Shown here: piece after piece, positions 8,997 through 16,656 of the stretch
Numbering within the stretch: position 1 is the stretch's first letter
Layout of the letters: every line of letters begins with the position of its first letter
From: CAVQGZ01 sp964356295
GTDB lineage: Bacteria > Actinomycetota > Actinomycetes > Jiangellales > Jiangellaceae
Assembly: GCA_964356295.1 (NCBI GenBank)
Contig: CAYHHE010000014.1
Span: forward strand, 1-44,867
Reading direction: 5' to 3'
DNA: 44,867 bases
The notes under the pieces: model-generated
What the model was told of the DNA's origin: nothing
Seen by the model: the letters and a program-made list of their open reading frames with translations, nothing else
Databases searched by the model: none
Made by a program: the position numbers and the translations under genes

Positions 8997-9174
8997 TGAT
9001 CAGGGGCGGTTCGTGGTGGCTTGAGCATGATCAACGCGCAGCAGATGCCGTGCTCCGGCGCGTCAGAGCGCCGCAGATGTCGCTGGGACGACACCTATGG
9101 CGCCCTGATCATCACGACCACCACCACCCGGGCGCCCTGATCAAGCCCCAGCAACCACCCGGGCGCCCTGATCA
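8997..9174. repeat. TGATCA-containing repeat array in the glnA2-nadE spacer
   Basis: The 485-nt spacer 8931-9415 holds no gene I can support. It contains five TGATCA sites at 8997, 9028, 9106, 9138 and 9169. The last three lie within GGCGCCCTGATCA (9099-9111, 9131-9143, 9162-9174), offset by 32 and 31 nt. The final two units share 23 identical bases (9123-9145 and 9154-9176). The first pair is 31 nt apart, and its left site reads TGATCAGGGGCG, the opposite orientation. Nothing further is seen in 9181-9400. Confidence 0.85.
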
Positions 9175-9403
9175 AGGGTGGGCGGGGTGACCCGCCAGCG
9201 GCAACCGTCCAGGCCCCCCCGAGGTCGAGAACGCGGGCGTGGGCCCGGACCGCCTCGAGCGTGCGCCGGGTCATCGGCCAGCCTGGCCACCAGCCAGCTG
9301 TCCGGACTACCTGGGCCGGGACAACACCAAGACCCCCTGATGGACAGGCACTCTCGCGCATCTGCACCGGGCGTCCCCGATCACGATCGCGCAACCTCGC
9401 GAC

Positions 9404-9409
9404 TACGCT
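9404..9409 (+). promoter_or_regulatory. Leaderless-type -10 box of nadE
   Basis: TACGCT ends 6 nt before GTG 9416, and no Shine-Dalgarno sequence is present. No clear -35 box. This supports GTG 9416 as both transcription and translation start. Confidence 0.5.
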
Positions 9410-9415
9410 GGCAGC

Positions 9416-11209
9416 GTGCCGTGGCTGCGGGTGGCGCTGGCCCAGGTCAATCCCACGGTCGGCGACATCGACGGCAACGTCGACCTCGTCGCTCTGTGGA
9501 CGGCCCACGCCGTCGCCCAGGGCGCGCATCTTGTGGTGTTCCCCGAGATGGTGCTCACCGGCTACCCCATCGAGGACCTGGCGCTGCGCAGGTCGTTCGT
9601 CGACGCGGCCCGCACCGCGACCGACGGGCTGGCCCGGCGGCTGAACGAGGACGGCCTGGGGGACGCCGTGGTCGTCGTGGGGACGCTCGACGCCGACCCG
9701 GACACCCCGCACGGCCTCGGCGTGCCCCGTGGTGCCCCGCAGAACGTGGCAGCCGTCCTGCATCGCGGATCGGTCGTGGCCCGCTACGCCAAGCACCATC
9801 TGCCCAACTACGGGGTGTTCGACGAGCGGCGGTACTTCGTGCCGGGACGGTCGCTCACCACGCTGCGCGTGCACGGCGTGGACGTCGCGCTGGCCATCTG
9901 CGAGGACCTGTGGCAGGAGGGTGGTCCGGTCGCTGCCGCCCGAGCTGCGCACGCAGGACTGCTGCTGGTGCTCAACGGGAGTCCGTTCGAACGGGAGAAG
10001 GACGACGTCCGGCTGGCCCTGTGCCGGCGTCGCGCGGACGAGGCCGGATGCACGCTGGCCTACGTCAACCTCGTCGGCGGCCAGGACGAGCTGGTGTTCG
10101 ACGGGGACTCGCTGGTGGTCGACCCCGGCGGTCGGGTGATCGCCCGGGCACCGCAGTTCGACGACGGGGTGCTGGTCGCCGACCTCGAGCTGCCGGATGC
10201 CCATGACGCAGCGCTCCCGCTCCCGCCGCCGTCGCCGTCGCCGATGCCGATCAGGCACCTGGCGCTGTCGGATCATCCGCTGCCCGACCATCCGCCGACC
10301 TCCTCGGGGGTGGCTCCCCCCCGAACCGAGCTGGGCTCGGTGTATGGCGCGCTCGTCACCGGGGTGCGCGACTACGTCGGCAAGAACCGGTTCCGCTCGG
10401 TCATCCTCGGGTTGTCCGGCGGGATCGACAGCGCCCTGTGCGCGGCGATCGCCGTCGATGCGCTGGGACCCGAGCACGTGGTTGGCGTGTCCATGCCCAG
10501 CGCCTACTCCTCTGAGCACTCCAAGACCGATGCTGCCGAAATGGCCACCCGTACCGGGCTGGACTACCGGACGGTCGAGGTCGAGCCCATGGTGGAGGCC
10601 TTCCAGCAGGCCCTGCGCCTCGAGGGACTGGCCGAGGAGAACCTGCAGGCCCGCGTCCGCGGGATCGTCCTCATGGGACTGTCGAACTCCGAGGGCCACC
10701 TCGTGCTGGCCACCGGGAACAAGAGCGAGTTGTCGGTGGGCTACTCGACGATCTACGGCGACGCAGTCGGTGGGTTCGCCCCGATCAAGGACGTGCCGAA
10801 GACCCTGGTCTGGGAGCTCGCCCGGTGGCGCAACGCCGAAGCCGAGGCCGCCGGGACGACTCCGCCGATCCCGCCGCGAAGCATCACCAAGGCGCCGTCC
10901 GCCGAGCTGCGGCCCGGCCAGCTCGACAGCGACTCCCTGCCGGACTACGCGCTGCTCGACGACGTGCTCGACGACTACATCGAGCACGACCGCGGGTCGG
11001 TCGAGCTGGTGGCCGCCGGCTTCGACCCGGCACTGGTGGAGTGGGTGCTTCGCAAGACCGACGCCGCGGAGTACAAGCGCCGCCAGTACCCGCCTGGACC
11101 GAAGATCTCCGTGCGCAACTTCGGGCGCGACCGTCGGCTGCCGATCACCAGCGCCTGGCGTGAGCGGGCTACGCGAGACGCGCCGGCGTCACTTGGCCAG
11201 ACGCGCTGA
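9416..11209 (+). CDS. nadE: Glutamine-dependent NAD+ synthetase
   Basis: A 597-residue two-domain enzyme making the last step of NAD+ synthesis: deamido-NAD+ is amidated with ammonia from glutamine, with ATP. The N-terminal nitrilase-type glutaminase domain (about 1-260) shows the triad Glu44 (FPEMVLTGYP), Lys126 (YAKHHLPNYG) and Cys162 (AICEDLWQ). The C-terminal synthetase domain has the ATP-pyrophosphatase loop SGGIDS at 334-339, then ATGNKSE and YSTIYGDAVGGFAPIKDV. It is the shorter glutamine-dependent type (about 570-600 aa), not the longer mycobacterial form. A proline-rich linker (PLPPPSPSP) joins the domains. The start is set by a leaderless box 6 nt upstream. The stop overlaps the convergent aquaporin gene by 21 nt. 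Confidence 0.95.
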   Translation: MPWLRVALAQVNPTVGDIDGNVDLVALWTAHAVAQGAHLVVFPEMVLTGYPIEDLALRRSFVDAARTATDGLARRLNEDGLGDAVVVVGTLDADPDTPHGLGVPRGAPQNVAAVLHRGSVVARYAKHHLPNYGVFDERRYFVPGRSLTTLRVHGVDVALAICEDLWQEGGPVAAARAAHAGLLLVLNGSPFEREKDDVRLALCRRRADEAGCTLAYVNLVGGQDELVFDGDSLVVDPGGRVIARAPQFDDGVLVADLELPDAHDAALPLPPPSPSPMPIRHLALSDHPLPDHPPTSSGVAPPRTELGSVYGALVTGVRDYVGKNRFRSVILGLSGGIDSALCAAIAVDALGPEHVVGVSMPSAYSSEHSKTDAAEMATRTGLDYRTVEVEPMVEAFQQALRLEGLAEENLQARVRGIVLMGLSNSEGHLVLATGNKSELSVGYSTIYGDAVGGFAPIKDVPKTLVWELARWRNAEAEAAGTTPPIPPRSITKAPSAELRPGQLDSDSLPDYALLDDVLDDYIEHDRGSVELVAAGFDPALVEWVLRKTDAAEYKRRQYPPGPKISVRNFGRDRRLPITSAWRERATRDAPASLGQTR

Positions 11210-11896
11210 CTCGGCCACCGACTCCTCTGCTGCCGTCGGTCGGATGACGTAGTCGTGGACCACCCAGGCGAGCACGCCGCCAACGAGGGGCCCCACGACC
11301 CACACGAGGGCGTCGCTCCACGAGCCCGACACGAGGGCCGGTCCGAACCATCGCGCCGGGTTCAGCGCGGCGCCGGTCAGGGGACCGATGGCGAGGATGC
11401 CTGCCGTGATGGACAGGCCGATGGCGACCGGGTACACCGACGTCGGCGCCCGTTTGTCGACCGCCGTGCCGAACACGACGAGCACGAGGAAGAACGTGGC
11501 CAACGCCTCCAGCAGGATGCCGGCCCCCACCCCGACTCCGTCGGCGAGCGCGGGAGTGCCGTTGGCCACCACGTCGGAGTCGAGCACAGCGGCCACCGCC
11601 CAGCCGGCCAGCAGCCCACCGAGGAGCTGACTGACCCAGTACATCGCGGCCAGCGGGACCGAGATATGCCCGCCGAGCAGCAGGCCGAGGGTGATCGCAG
11701 GGTTGAAGTGCCCACCTGAGACGTGGCCCAAGGCGGCCACCATCACCATGATGGCCAGGCCATGAGCCAGCGCGATCCCGATCAGGCCGGACTCAGCCTC
11801 GCCGAGGTTGTAGATCGCCATGATGCCTACGAAGCAGAGCATGAACACGCCGATCGCCTCGGCCACCAGGTTGTCGATGATCCTGTCGTCGTCCAC
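11189..11896 (-). CDS. Aquaporin / MIP family channel
   Basis: A 235-residue channel of the major intrinsic protein family, for water or small neutral solutes across the plasma membrane. Both half-helix NPA signatures are present (GGHFNPAIT and ALNPARWFGPAL), with six hydrophobic helices in the usual two-repeat layout. Bulky aromatic and small residues near the filter suggest a water-type channel, but glycerol cannot be excluded. I choose GTG 11896 because GGAGAAGGGG lies just upstream. GTG 11923 is in frame but would place that ribosome-binding site inside the gene. The 3' end overlaps nadE by 21 nt in convergent orientation, and panB lies divergently upstream. Confidence 0.9.
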   Translation of the reverse strand: MDDDRIIDNLVAEAIGVFMLCFVGIMAIYNLGEAESGLIGIALAHGLAIMVMVAALGHVSGGHFNPAITLGLLLGGHISVPLAAMYWVSQLLGGLLAGWAVAAVLDSDVVANGTPALADGVGVGAGILLEALATFFLVLVVFGTAVDKRAPTSVYPVAIGLSITAGILAIGPLTGAALNPARWFGPALVSGSWSDALVWVVGPLVGGVLAWVVHDYVIRPTAAEESVAESARLAK

Positions 11897-11996
11897 GAGA
11901 TCCCCTTCTCCAGACTGAGCCACGACAATAGGGCACCGGAGCCGTCAGATCGGGGACCTCGCGCTGAACGGTGACCATGCGTGCGACGATCAGCCG

Positions 11997-12833
11997 GTGA
12001 ACGCCCCCACGCCGCCGCTGTACGGCGGTTCGCTGTCACGCCGGGTGACCGTCCGCGACCTGCAGATGGCCAAGGACCGCGGCGAGCGCTGGCCGATGCT
12101 CACCGCGTACGACGTGTACTCCGCGCAGATCTTCGACGAAGCGGGGATCCCCGTACTGCTCGTGGGCGACTCGGCCGCCAACACCGTCTACGGGTACCCG
12201 GACACGATCGCGGTGACGGTCGAGGAGCTCCTCCCGCTGGCTCGTGCGGTCGTCCGCGGCACCTCGCGGGCGCTGGTGGTCGGCGACCTGCCGTTCGGCT
12301 CCTACCAGGCCGGTCCTGACCAGGCGCTGGGCACCGCGGTGCGCTTCCTCAAGGAGGCCGGAGTCCAGGCGGTCAAGCTCGAGGGCGGTGCCACAGTGGC
12401 CGGCAGCATCCGGCGACTCACCGAGGCCGGGATCCCGGTGATGGCCCACGTCGGGTTCACCCCGCAGTCGGTGCACGGCCTGGGCGGCTACCGGGTGCAG
12501 GGACGCGGCGAGGCCGCCGACGCGGTGCTGGCGGACGCGGTGGCCGTGGCCGAGGCCGGCGCGTTCAGCGTGGTGCTGGAGATGGTGCCCAGCGACACGG
12601 CCGAACGCATCACCGCAGCGGTGCCGATCCCGACGATCGGCATCGGTGCCGGTCCACGGTGCGACGCCCAGGTGCTGGTCTGGCAGGACATGGCGGGACT
12701 GCGCTCGGGGCGGCTCCCGAAGTTCGTCAAGACCTACGCGGACCTGCGCGGGACGCTCTCCGACGCCGCCCGCCGGTTCGGGCAGGAGGTCGTGGACGGG
12801 GACTACCCCGGACCGGAGCACGGCTACTCCTGA
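11997..12833 (+). CDS. panB: 3-methyl-2-oxobutanoate hydroxymethyltransferase
   Basis: A 278-residue PanB that transfers a hydroxymethyl group from methylene-tetrahydrofolate to 2-oxoisovalerate, giving ketopantoate, the first committed step of pantothenate and CoA synthesis. Motifs: GDSAANTVYGY (metal-binding Asp), DLPFGSYQ, VKLEGG, the signature MAHVGFTPQSVHGLGGYRVQ, the catalytic Glu in VVLEMVPSD, and PTIGIGAGPRCDAQVLVWQD. Length matches the family. The start is GTG 11997; a weak box GACGAT lies 6 nt upstream. No panC or panD is adjacent. The position between glnE-glnA2 and the RNase H operon parallels Rv2225 in M. tuberculosis. Confidence 0.96.
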   Translation: MNAPTPPLYGGSLSRRVTVRDLQMAKDRGERWPMLTAYDVYSAQIFDEAGIPVLLVGDSAANTVYGYPDTIAVTVEELLPLARAVVRGTSRALVVGDLPFGSYQAGPDQALGTAVRFLKEAGVQAVKLEGGATVAGSIRRLTEAGIPVMAHVGFTPQSVHGLGGYRVQGRGEAADAVLADAVAVAEAGAFSVVLEMVPSDTAERITAAVPIPTIGIGAGPRCDAQVLVWQDMAGLRSGRLPKFVKTYADLRGTLSDAARRFGQEVVDGDYPGPEHGYS

Positions 12834-12854
12834 CGACGCTCGCCTCTGCGGCCG

Positions 12855-13043
12855 TCAGCCGCGCCAGGCCTCGTCCTCGGAGTCCCACTTCTCGGTGCGC
12901 TCGTGGGCGCGTTCCAGCGCTGTCTCGGCCTCGGCCTTGGTCTGGTACGGACCGAGGCGTTCGATGTTGGCGCACCCGTCGGCGGGCTCGACCCTGTTGT
13001 GCTTCAGGCACCAGTACCAGGGTCCGTCGGTGGCAGCGCTCAT
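12855..13043 (-). CDS. Conserved 62-residue actinobacterial protein of unknown function
   Basis: A 62-residue soluble protein beginning MSAATDGPWYWCLKHNRVE and ending in an acidic tail with WDSEDEAWRG. The layout is WYWCLKH, then ERLGPY, then a helix rich in Ala and Glu. It resembles short conserved actinobacterial proteins found beside map; I know of no assigned function. Two Cys (CLKH and GCAN) could bind metal or form a disulfide, but this is only a possibility. The start ATG is at 13041-13043 with AAGGA 7 nt upstream. The gene is divergent from map with only 23 nt between start codons, so their promoters must overlap. Confidence 0.75.
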   Translation of the reverse strand: MSAATDGPWYWCLKHNRVEPADGCANIERLGPYQTKAEAETALERAHERTEKWDSEDEAWRG

Positions 13044-13054
13044 GGGCCCATCCT

Positions 13055-13060
13055 TACACT
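13055..13060 (+). promoter_or_regulatory. Leaderless-type -10 box of map
   Basis: TACACT ends 6 nt before GTG 13067. It lies in the 23-nt gap between the divergent 62-aa gene and map, overlapping the ribosome-binding region of the former. Confidence 0.5.
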
Positions 13061-13066
13061 GCTGCG

Positions 13067-13936
13067 GTGCCTGTGAGCCATGCGGTTCGGCCGGGGACGG
13101 TCTCACCCCACCGTCTGGTGCCGGCGAGCATCCCGCGCCCGGAGTACGTCGGCAAGCCGGCACCAGAGCCGTACCGCGGCCCAGACGTGCAGCCGGCCGA
13201 GATCATCGAACGGATGCGGGTCGCTGGACGCATCGCCGCCCAGGCCTTGACCGAGGTGGCCGCACACATCCAGCCCGGCGTCACCACCGACACCCTGGAC
13301 CGGGTCGGCCACGAGTTCCTCTGCGACCACGGCGCGTACCCCTCCACGCTGGGGTACCGGGAGTTCCCCAAGTCGCTGTGCACCAGCGTGAACGAGGTCA
13401 TCTGCCACGGCATCCCCGACTCGACCGTGCTCGAGGACGGCGACATCGTCAACATCGACATCACCGCGTTCGTCACCATCGACGAGGTGGGCGTCCACGG
13501 TGACACCGACGCCACGTACCTGGTCGGAGACGTCGACGAGGAGTCCCGGCTGCTGGTCGAACGGACCGAGCGGGCACTCGCCCGGGCGATCTCCTCGGTG
13601 CGTCCGGGACGTCGGCTCAACATCGTGGGTCGGGTCATCGAGTCCTACGCCAAGCGCTTCGGCTACGGCGTGGTGCGCGACTTCACCGGTCACGGCGTCC
13701 ACACGTCCTTCCACTCCGGGCTGGTCGTCCCGCACTACGACGACCCCCGCGCCGACCTCGTCCTCCAGCCGGGCATGACCTTCACCATCGAGCCCATGCT
13801 CAACCTCGGCACACCGGACTGGCGCATGTGGGACGACGGCTGGACCGTGGTGACCGCGGACCTGCGACGCTCGGCGCAGTTCGAGCACACGATCGTCGTG
13901 ACCGACGATGGTGCCGAGGTCCTCACGCGCGCGTGA
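13067..13936 (+). CDS. map: Type I methionine aminopeptidase
   Basis: A 289-residue enzyme that removes the initiator methionine from nascent proteins. The N-terminal extension with PRPEYVGKP is typical of the actinobacterial type Ic form, which carries an SH3-binding-like linker. Metal and catalytic residues are all visible: His in EVICHGIPD, Asp in VNIDITAF and GDTDATYLVG, His in DFTGHGVHTSFHSG, Glu in TIEPMLN and Glu in QFEHTIVV. GTG 13067 is preferred over the much longer open frame beginning at 12659 because a leaderless -10 box precedes it and homology starts nearby. ppgK follows in the same direction after a 22-nt gap that contains its own promoter-like box. Confidence 0.95.
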   Translation: MPVSHAVRPGTVSPHRLVPASIPRPEYVGKPAPEPYRGPDVQPAEIIERMRVAGRIAAQALTEVAAHIQPGVTTDTLDRVGHEFLCDHGAYPSTLGYREFPKSLCTSVNEVICHGIPDSTVLEDGDIVNIDITAFVTIDEVGVHGDTDATYLVGDVDEESRLLVERTERALARAISSVRPGRRLNIVGRVIESYAKRFGYGVVRDFTGHGVHTSFHSGLVVPHYDDPRADLVLQPGMTFTIEPMLNLGTPDWRMWDDGWTVVTADLRRSAQFEHTIVVTDDGAEVLTRA

Positions 13937-13945
13937 GCAAGCCGC

Positions 13946-13951
13946 TAAGGT
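13946..13951 (+). promoter_or_regulatory. Leaderless-type -10 box of ppgK
   Basis: TAAGGT ends 7 nt before GTG 13959, directly after the map stop codon. No ribosome-binding site is seen before GTG 13959. Confidence 0.45.
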
Positions 13952-13958
13952 CCAGCAG

Positions 13959-14735
13959 GTGGAAGAAGGCGGACGGTCCATCGGTTTCGGCATCGACATC
14001 GGCGGCAGCGGCATCAAGGGCGCCCGGGTGGACCTCGACACCGGAGAGCTGGCCAGCGACCGGATCAAGATCCTCACCCCTGACCGACCGGCACCGGAGA
14101 ACGTCGTGCCGATCATCCAGGAGATCCTGGCGACCGCGGCGTGGTCCGGGCCGTTCGGGTGCACGTTCCCCGGCGTGGTACGCCATGGGGTGCTCTACAG
14201 CGCGGCCAACCTCGGCGAGCACTGGGTGGGCATGCACCTAGAGGAGCTCATCCACCAGGCCTGTGGCCTGCCCGTCGCGGTGCTCAATGACGCCGATGCG
14301 GCTGGGCTCGCCGAGGTGCGCTACGGGGCTGCCAAGGGACGTGACGGGGTCGTCCTGCTCACCACGTTGGGGACCGGCATCGGTACCGCGCTGATCAACG
14401 ACGGGGCGCTGGTGCCCAACACCGAGTTCGGGCATGTGCAGATGTACGGCAAGTCGGCGGAGAAGTACGCGGCCTCGTCGGTCAAGGAACGCAAGAGCCT
14501 GTCGTACAAGCAGTGGGCGGCGCGGCTGCAGGAGTACTACTCCTACCTGGAGTTCCTCCTGTCACCGGACGTGATCATCGTGGGCGGTGGCATCAGCCGG
14601 AGCTCGGAGAAGTTCCTTCCGCTGCTGGACCTTCGCGCCGAGGTCGTCCCCGCCGCCTTGCGGAACCAAGCGGGCATCGTGGGCGCCGCGGTGGTGGCGG
14701 CGGAGCGGTTCGAGGGCGGCCAGCCCGTCGGCTAG
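13959..14735 (+). CDS. ppgK: Polyphosphate glucokinase
   Basis: A 258-residue ROK-family kinase that phosphorylates glucose to glucose-6-phosphate using polyphosphate and often ATP. Motifs: the phosphate-binding GIDIGGSGIKGARVD, the catalytic Asp in NDADAAGLAE, the LTTLGTGIGTAL loop, and the polyphosphate-glucokinase form NTEFGHVQMYGKSAEKYA, followed by SVKERKSLSYKQWAARL. The last two distinguish it from ordinary ROK glucokinases. The start is GTG 13959, supported by a TAAGGT box 7 nt upstream; the open frame begins further upstream within map. An L-lactate dehydrogenase gene follows with its own promoter-like box. Confidence 0.94.
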   Translation: MEEGGRSIGFGIDIGGSGIKGARVDLDTGELASDRIKILTPDRPAPENVVPIIQEILATAAWSGPFGCTFPGVVRHGVLYSAANLGEHWVGMHLEELIHQACGLPVAVLNDADAAGLAEVRYGAAKGRDGVVLLTTLGTGIGTALINDGALVPNTEFGHVQMYGKSAEKYAASSVKERKSLSYKQWAARLQEYYSYLEFLLSPDVIIVGGGISRSSEKFLPLLDLRAEVVPAALRNQAGIVGAAVVAAERFEGGQPVG

Positions 14736-14813
14736 CGATCGCTGAGAGACCTGGCGTGGGGCCGAGCTGGGTGACTGCTCGCGAAAAGCTCCCCCACCGG
14801 GCGACGGTCTCGC

Positions 14814-14819
14814 TAGCGT
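14814..14819 (+). promoter_or_regulatory. Leaderless-type -10 box of the lactate dehydrogenase gene
   Basis: TAGCGT ends 7 nt before ATG 14827. No Shine-Dalgarno sequence and no clear -35 box are seen. Confidence 0.5.
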
Positions 14820-14826
14820 TGCCGCC

Positions 14827-15780
14827 ATGGTCGCTGTCGCCCGCCGCACCAAGGTCACCGTCGTGGGAGCCGGCTCCGTCGGCGCCACCATCGCCTTCGC
14901 CTGCCAGGTGCGGGGCGTCGCCCAGACCATCGCCCTGTACGACCTGAACGAGGCCAAGACCCGCGCCGAGGTTCTCGACATGAACCACGGCAAGGCCTTC
15001 ACGCCGCCCGTCGAGGTGATCGGCAGCAGCGACCCGCAGGTCACGGCCGGCTCGGACGTCATCGTCGTCACGGCCGGCGCCAAGCAGAAGCCGGGCCAGA
15101 CGCGCCTGGACCTTGCGGCCGCGAACGTCGCGATGATGAAGTCGATGGGCCCGCAGCTGCTCGAGCTCAGCCCGAACGCCATCTTCTGCATCGTGACCAA
15201 CCCGTGCGACGTGGTCACCTACGCGACCCAGAAGTACACCGGGCTGCCCACGAACAGGGTGTTCGGCTCGGGCACGGTGCTCGACTCCGCGCGGCTGCGC
15301 TACCTGGTGGCCGAGCAGGTGCGGGTGAACCCGACGAACGTGCACGGCTACATCGCCGGCGAGCACGGCGACTCCTCGGTGGCCCTGTGGTCGAGCGCCT
15401 CCATCGGGGCGACCCCCCTGCTGGAGTGGAACGAACCCGACCGTCCGCTCACCGCCGACGACCGGGAACGCATCCACTTCGACGTCGTGCACGCCGCCTA
15501 CGAGATCATCGAGGGCAAGGGCGCAACGTGGTACGGCGTCGCGCTGGCGGTGGCCCGCATCCTCGAAGCGATCATCGACGACGCCAACACGATCCTGCCG
15601 GTCAGCTCGCTGATCACCGACTACTACGGCATCAACGACGTCGTCATCTCGATCCCCAGTGTGGTCGACCGGCTCGGCGTGCACGACGTGCTGCACATCC
15701 CGCTGAACGACGCCGAGCTGGCCGGTCTGCGCGCCAGTGCCGACGCGGTGCAGTCGGTGGCGCGCTCGCTCGGCCTGTAG
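14827..15780 (+). CDS. ldh: L-lactate dehydrogenase
   Basis: A 317-residue NAD-dependent 2-hydroxyacid dehydrogenase interconverting pyruvate and L-lactate in the cytosol. The N-terminal Rossmann fold has VVGAGSVGATIA, and the coenzyme-selecting Asp ends the second strand (ALYDLNE). The substrate loop AGAKQKPGQTRLDL carries the Gln expected for lactate dehydrogenase where malate dehydrogenases have Arg. TNPCDVVTY, the DSARLRYL Asp/Arg pair and the proton-relay His in GEHGDSS are all intact. The start is ATG 14827 with a leaderless box upstream. A perfect GC hairpin lies 7 nt after the stop. With ppgK just upstream, the pair fits glucose entry and fermentation, but each gene seems to have its own promoter. 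Confidence 0.94.
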   Translation: MVAVARRTKVTVVGAGSVGATIAFACQVRGVAQTIALYDLNEAKTRAEVLDMNHGKAFTPPVEVIGSSDPQVTAGSDVIVVTAGAKQKPGQTRLDLAAANVAMMKSMGPQLLELSPNAIFCIVTNPCDVVTYATQKYTGLPTNRVFGSGTVLDSARLRYLVAEQVRVNPTNVHGYIAGEHGDSSVALWSSASIGATPLLEWNEPDRPLTADDRERIHFDVVHAAYEIIEGKGATWYGVALAVARILEAIIDDANTILPVSSLITDYYGINDVVISIPSVVDRLGVHDVLHIPLNDAELAGLRASADAVQSVARSLGL

Positions 15781-15786
15781 CGCGGG

Positions 15787-15807
15787 GGCCCGGCCGGGGG
15801 CCGGGCC
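15787..15807 (+). terminator. Hairpin after ldh
   Basis: GGCCCGGCC (15787-15795) and GGCCGGGCC (15799-15807) form a perfect 9-bp stem with a GGG loop, starting 7 nt after the ldh stop. There is no T-run, as is common in high-GC actinobacteria. Confidence 0.6.
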
Positions 15808-15809
15808 AA

Positions 15810-16172
15810 GCGTTGCGACGGGCTCCCGTCGACGTCACCCTGATCTCGTCGACGACCTGCCACCTGTTCCAGCCGCTGCTCTACCAGGTGGCCACCGGCA
15901 TTCTGTCGTCGGACGAGGTGGCGCCGACGACCCGGGACATCTTGAGCAACCAGCGCAACCTCACCGTGCCGGCCGCCACGGTGACGGCCATCGACCTCGA
16001 GCGCAAGGTGGTGCTGGCGCACGCGCTGGGCCGCACGTGGTTCGAGACGCCCTACGACACCCTGATCGTCGCGGCGGGAGCGGGGCAGTCGTCCTCGGCA
16101 ACGACCACTTCGCCGACTTCTCTCCCGGCATGACGTCCATCGACGATGCCCATGAGCTGCGCGGGCGCATTG
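15810..16172 (+). pseudogene. Remnant of a type II NADH dehydrogenase gene
   Basis: From 15810 one frame reads ALRRAPVDVTLI, then HLFQPLLYQVATGILSSDEV, then PYDTLIVAAGAGQS. This is the segment of NDH-2 just after its first FAD-binding loop. The match then continues in another frame from 16091 as VLGNDHFADFSPGMTSIDDA and HELRGRI, so one base is missing near 16089. The N-terminal GxGxxG loop and about 300 C-terminal residues are absent, and there is no start codon at the 5' edge. It cannot make a working enzyme. The remnant abuts the ldh terminator hairpin, so the left deletion joint lies within a few bases of 15808. Confidence 0.8.
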
Positions 16173-16377
16173 GACGCGCGGATCTCCGCGGGGCTCAGCA
16201 ACGTCGTCGCCGCCACGTACCCGGCGGCGACGCGCACGATGCGGTGGACGAGTGCCGCGTCGACGTGGCGAGGTAGACCCGGCGCAACGAGCGCACGGTC
16301 GACTCGAGCAGGGGCCGAAGAGCGGCGGAGGGCTCGCGCTTGTTGTCCGGCGTGCGCCGGAGACCAGCGAGGCGGGG
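16173..16377. other. Degenerate spacer, no intact gene seen
   Basis: Between the NADH dehydrogenase remnant and the GlsB gene no intact coding region can be supported. On the minus strand two frames read like broken coding sequence (LRPLLESTVRSLRRVYLA near 16300-16260, then HRIVRVAAGYVAATTLLS near 16235-16185). I do not recognise a family. They may be relics of a second decayed gene or chance reading in GC-rich DNA. Confidence 0.4.
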
Positions 16378-16656
16378 TCAGGCCGAGGTGGAGCTGCGCC
16401 CCTTGATCGCGCCAAGACCGGCCAGCGCCAGGATGGCGAAGACGATCTGCAGGCCGTGGCGGATCCAGTCGATGCCGGCTGTGTCCTCCACGCCGATCAG
16501 CCGGGCCACGAGGTCACCCACCAGCGCGCCGACGGCGCCGACGACGATCGTGAGGAAGATGCCCACGTTCTGCTTGCCCGGCATGAGCAGCCGCGCGAGC
16601 GGGCCGATGATGACGCCTGCGAGCAGCGCGCCGATGATCGTGCTGATCCAGTCCAT
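16378..16656 (-). CDS. GlsB/YeaQ/YmgE family stress-response membrane protein
   Basis: A 92-residue protein of the transglycosylase-associated (PF04226-type) family with three short hydrophobic segments. It begins MDWISTIIGALLAGVIIGPLAR, broken here only by function-free residues, and has LMPGKQNVGIFLTIVVGAVGA and LVGDLVARLIG in the middle. A Gly-rich helix and a short basic/Ser tail end it. Such proteins sit in the plasma membrane and are often stress-induced; their molecular role is unknown. The start ATG 16654-16656 is supported by GAGGAG 6 nt upstream. The RNase P RNA gene lies upstream on the same strand, about 195 nt away. Confidence 0.88.
   Translation of the reverse strand: MDWISTIIGALLAGVIIGPLARLLMPGKQNVGIFLTIVVGAVGALVGDLVARLIGVEDTAGIDWIRHGLQIVFAILALAGLGAIKGRSSTSA

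Noticed and set aside
9095..9274. Minus-strand 59-codon frame beginning MTRRTLEAVRAHARVLDLGG and ending inside the TGATCA repeats.
   Set aside because: The N-terminal half looks protein-like, but there is no ribosome-binding site, no family I recognise, and the second half is just translated repeat. It could be a relic of a lost gene; not enough to call.
14733..14742. Palindrome AGCGATCGCT at the end of ppgK.
   Set aside because: It is a single copy, partly inside the stop region, with no related site near other promoters.
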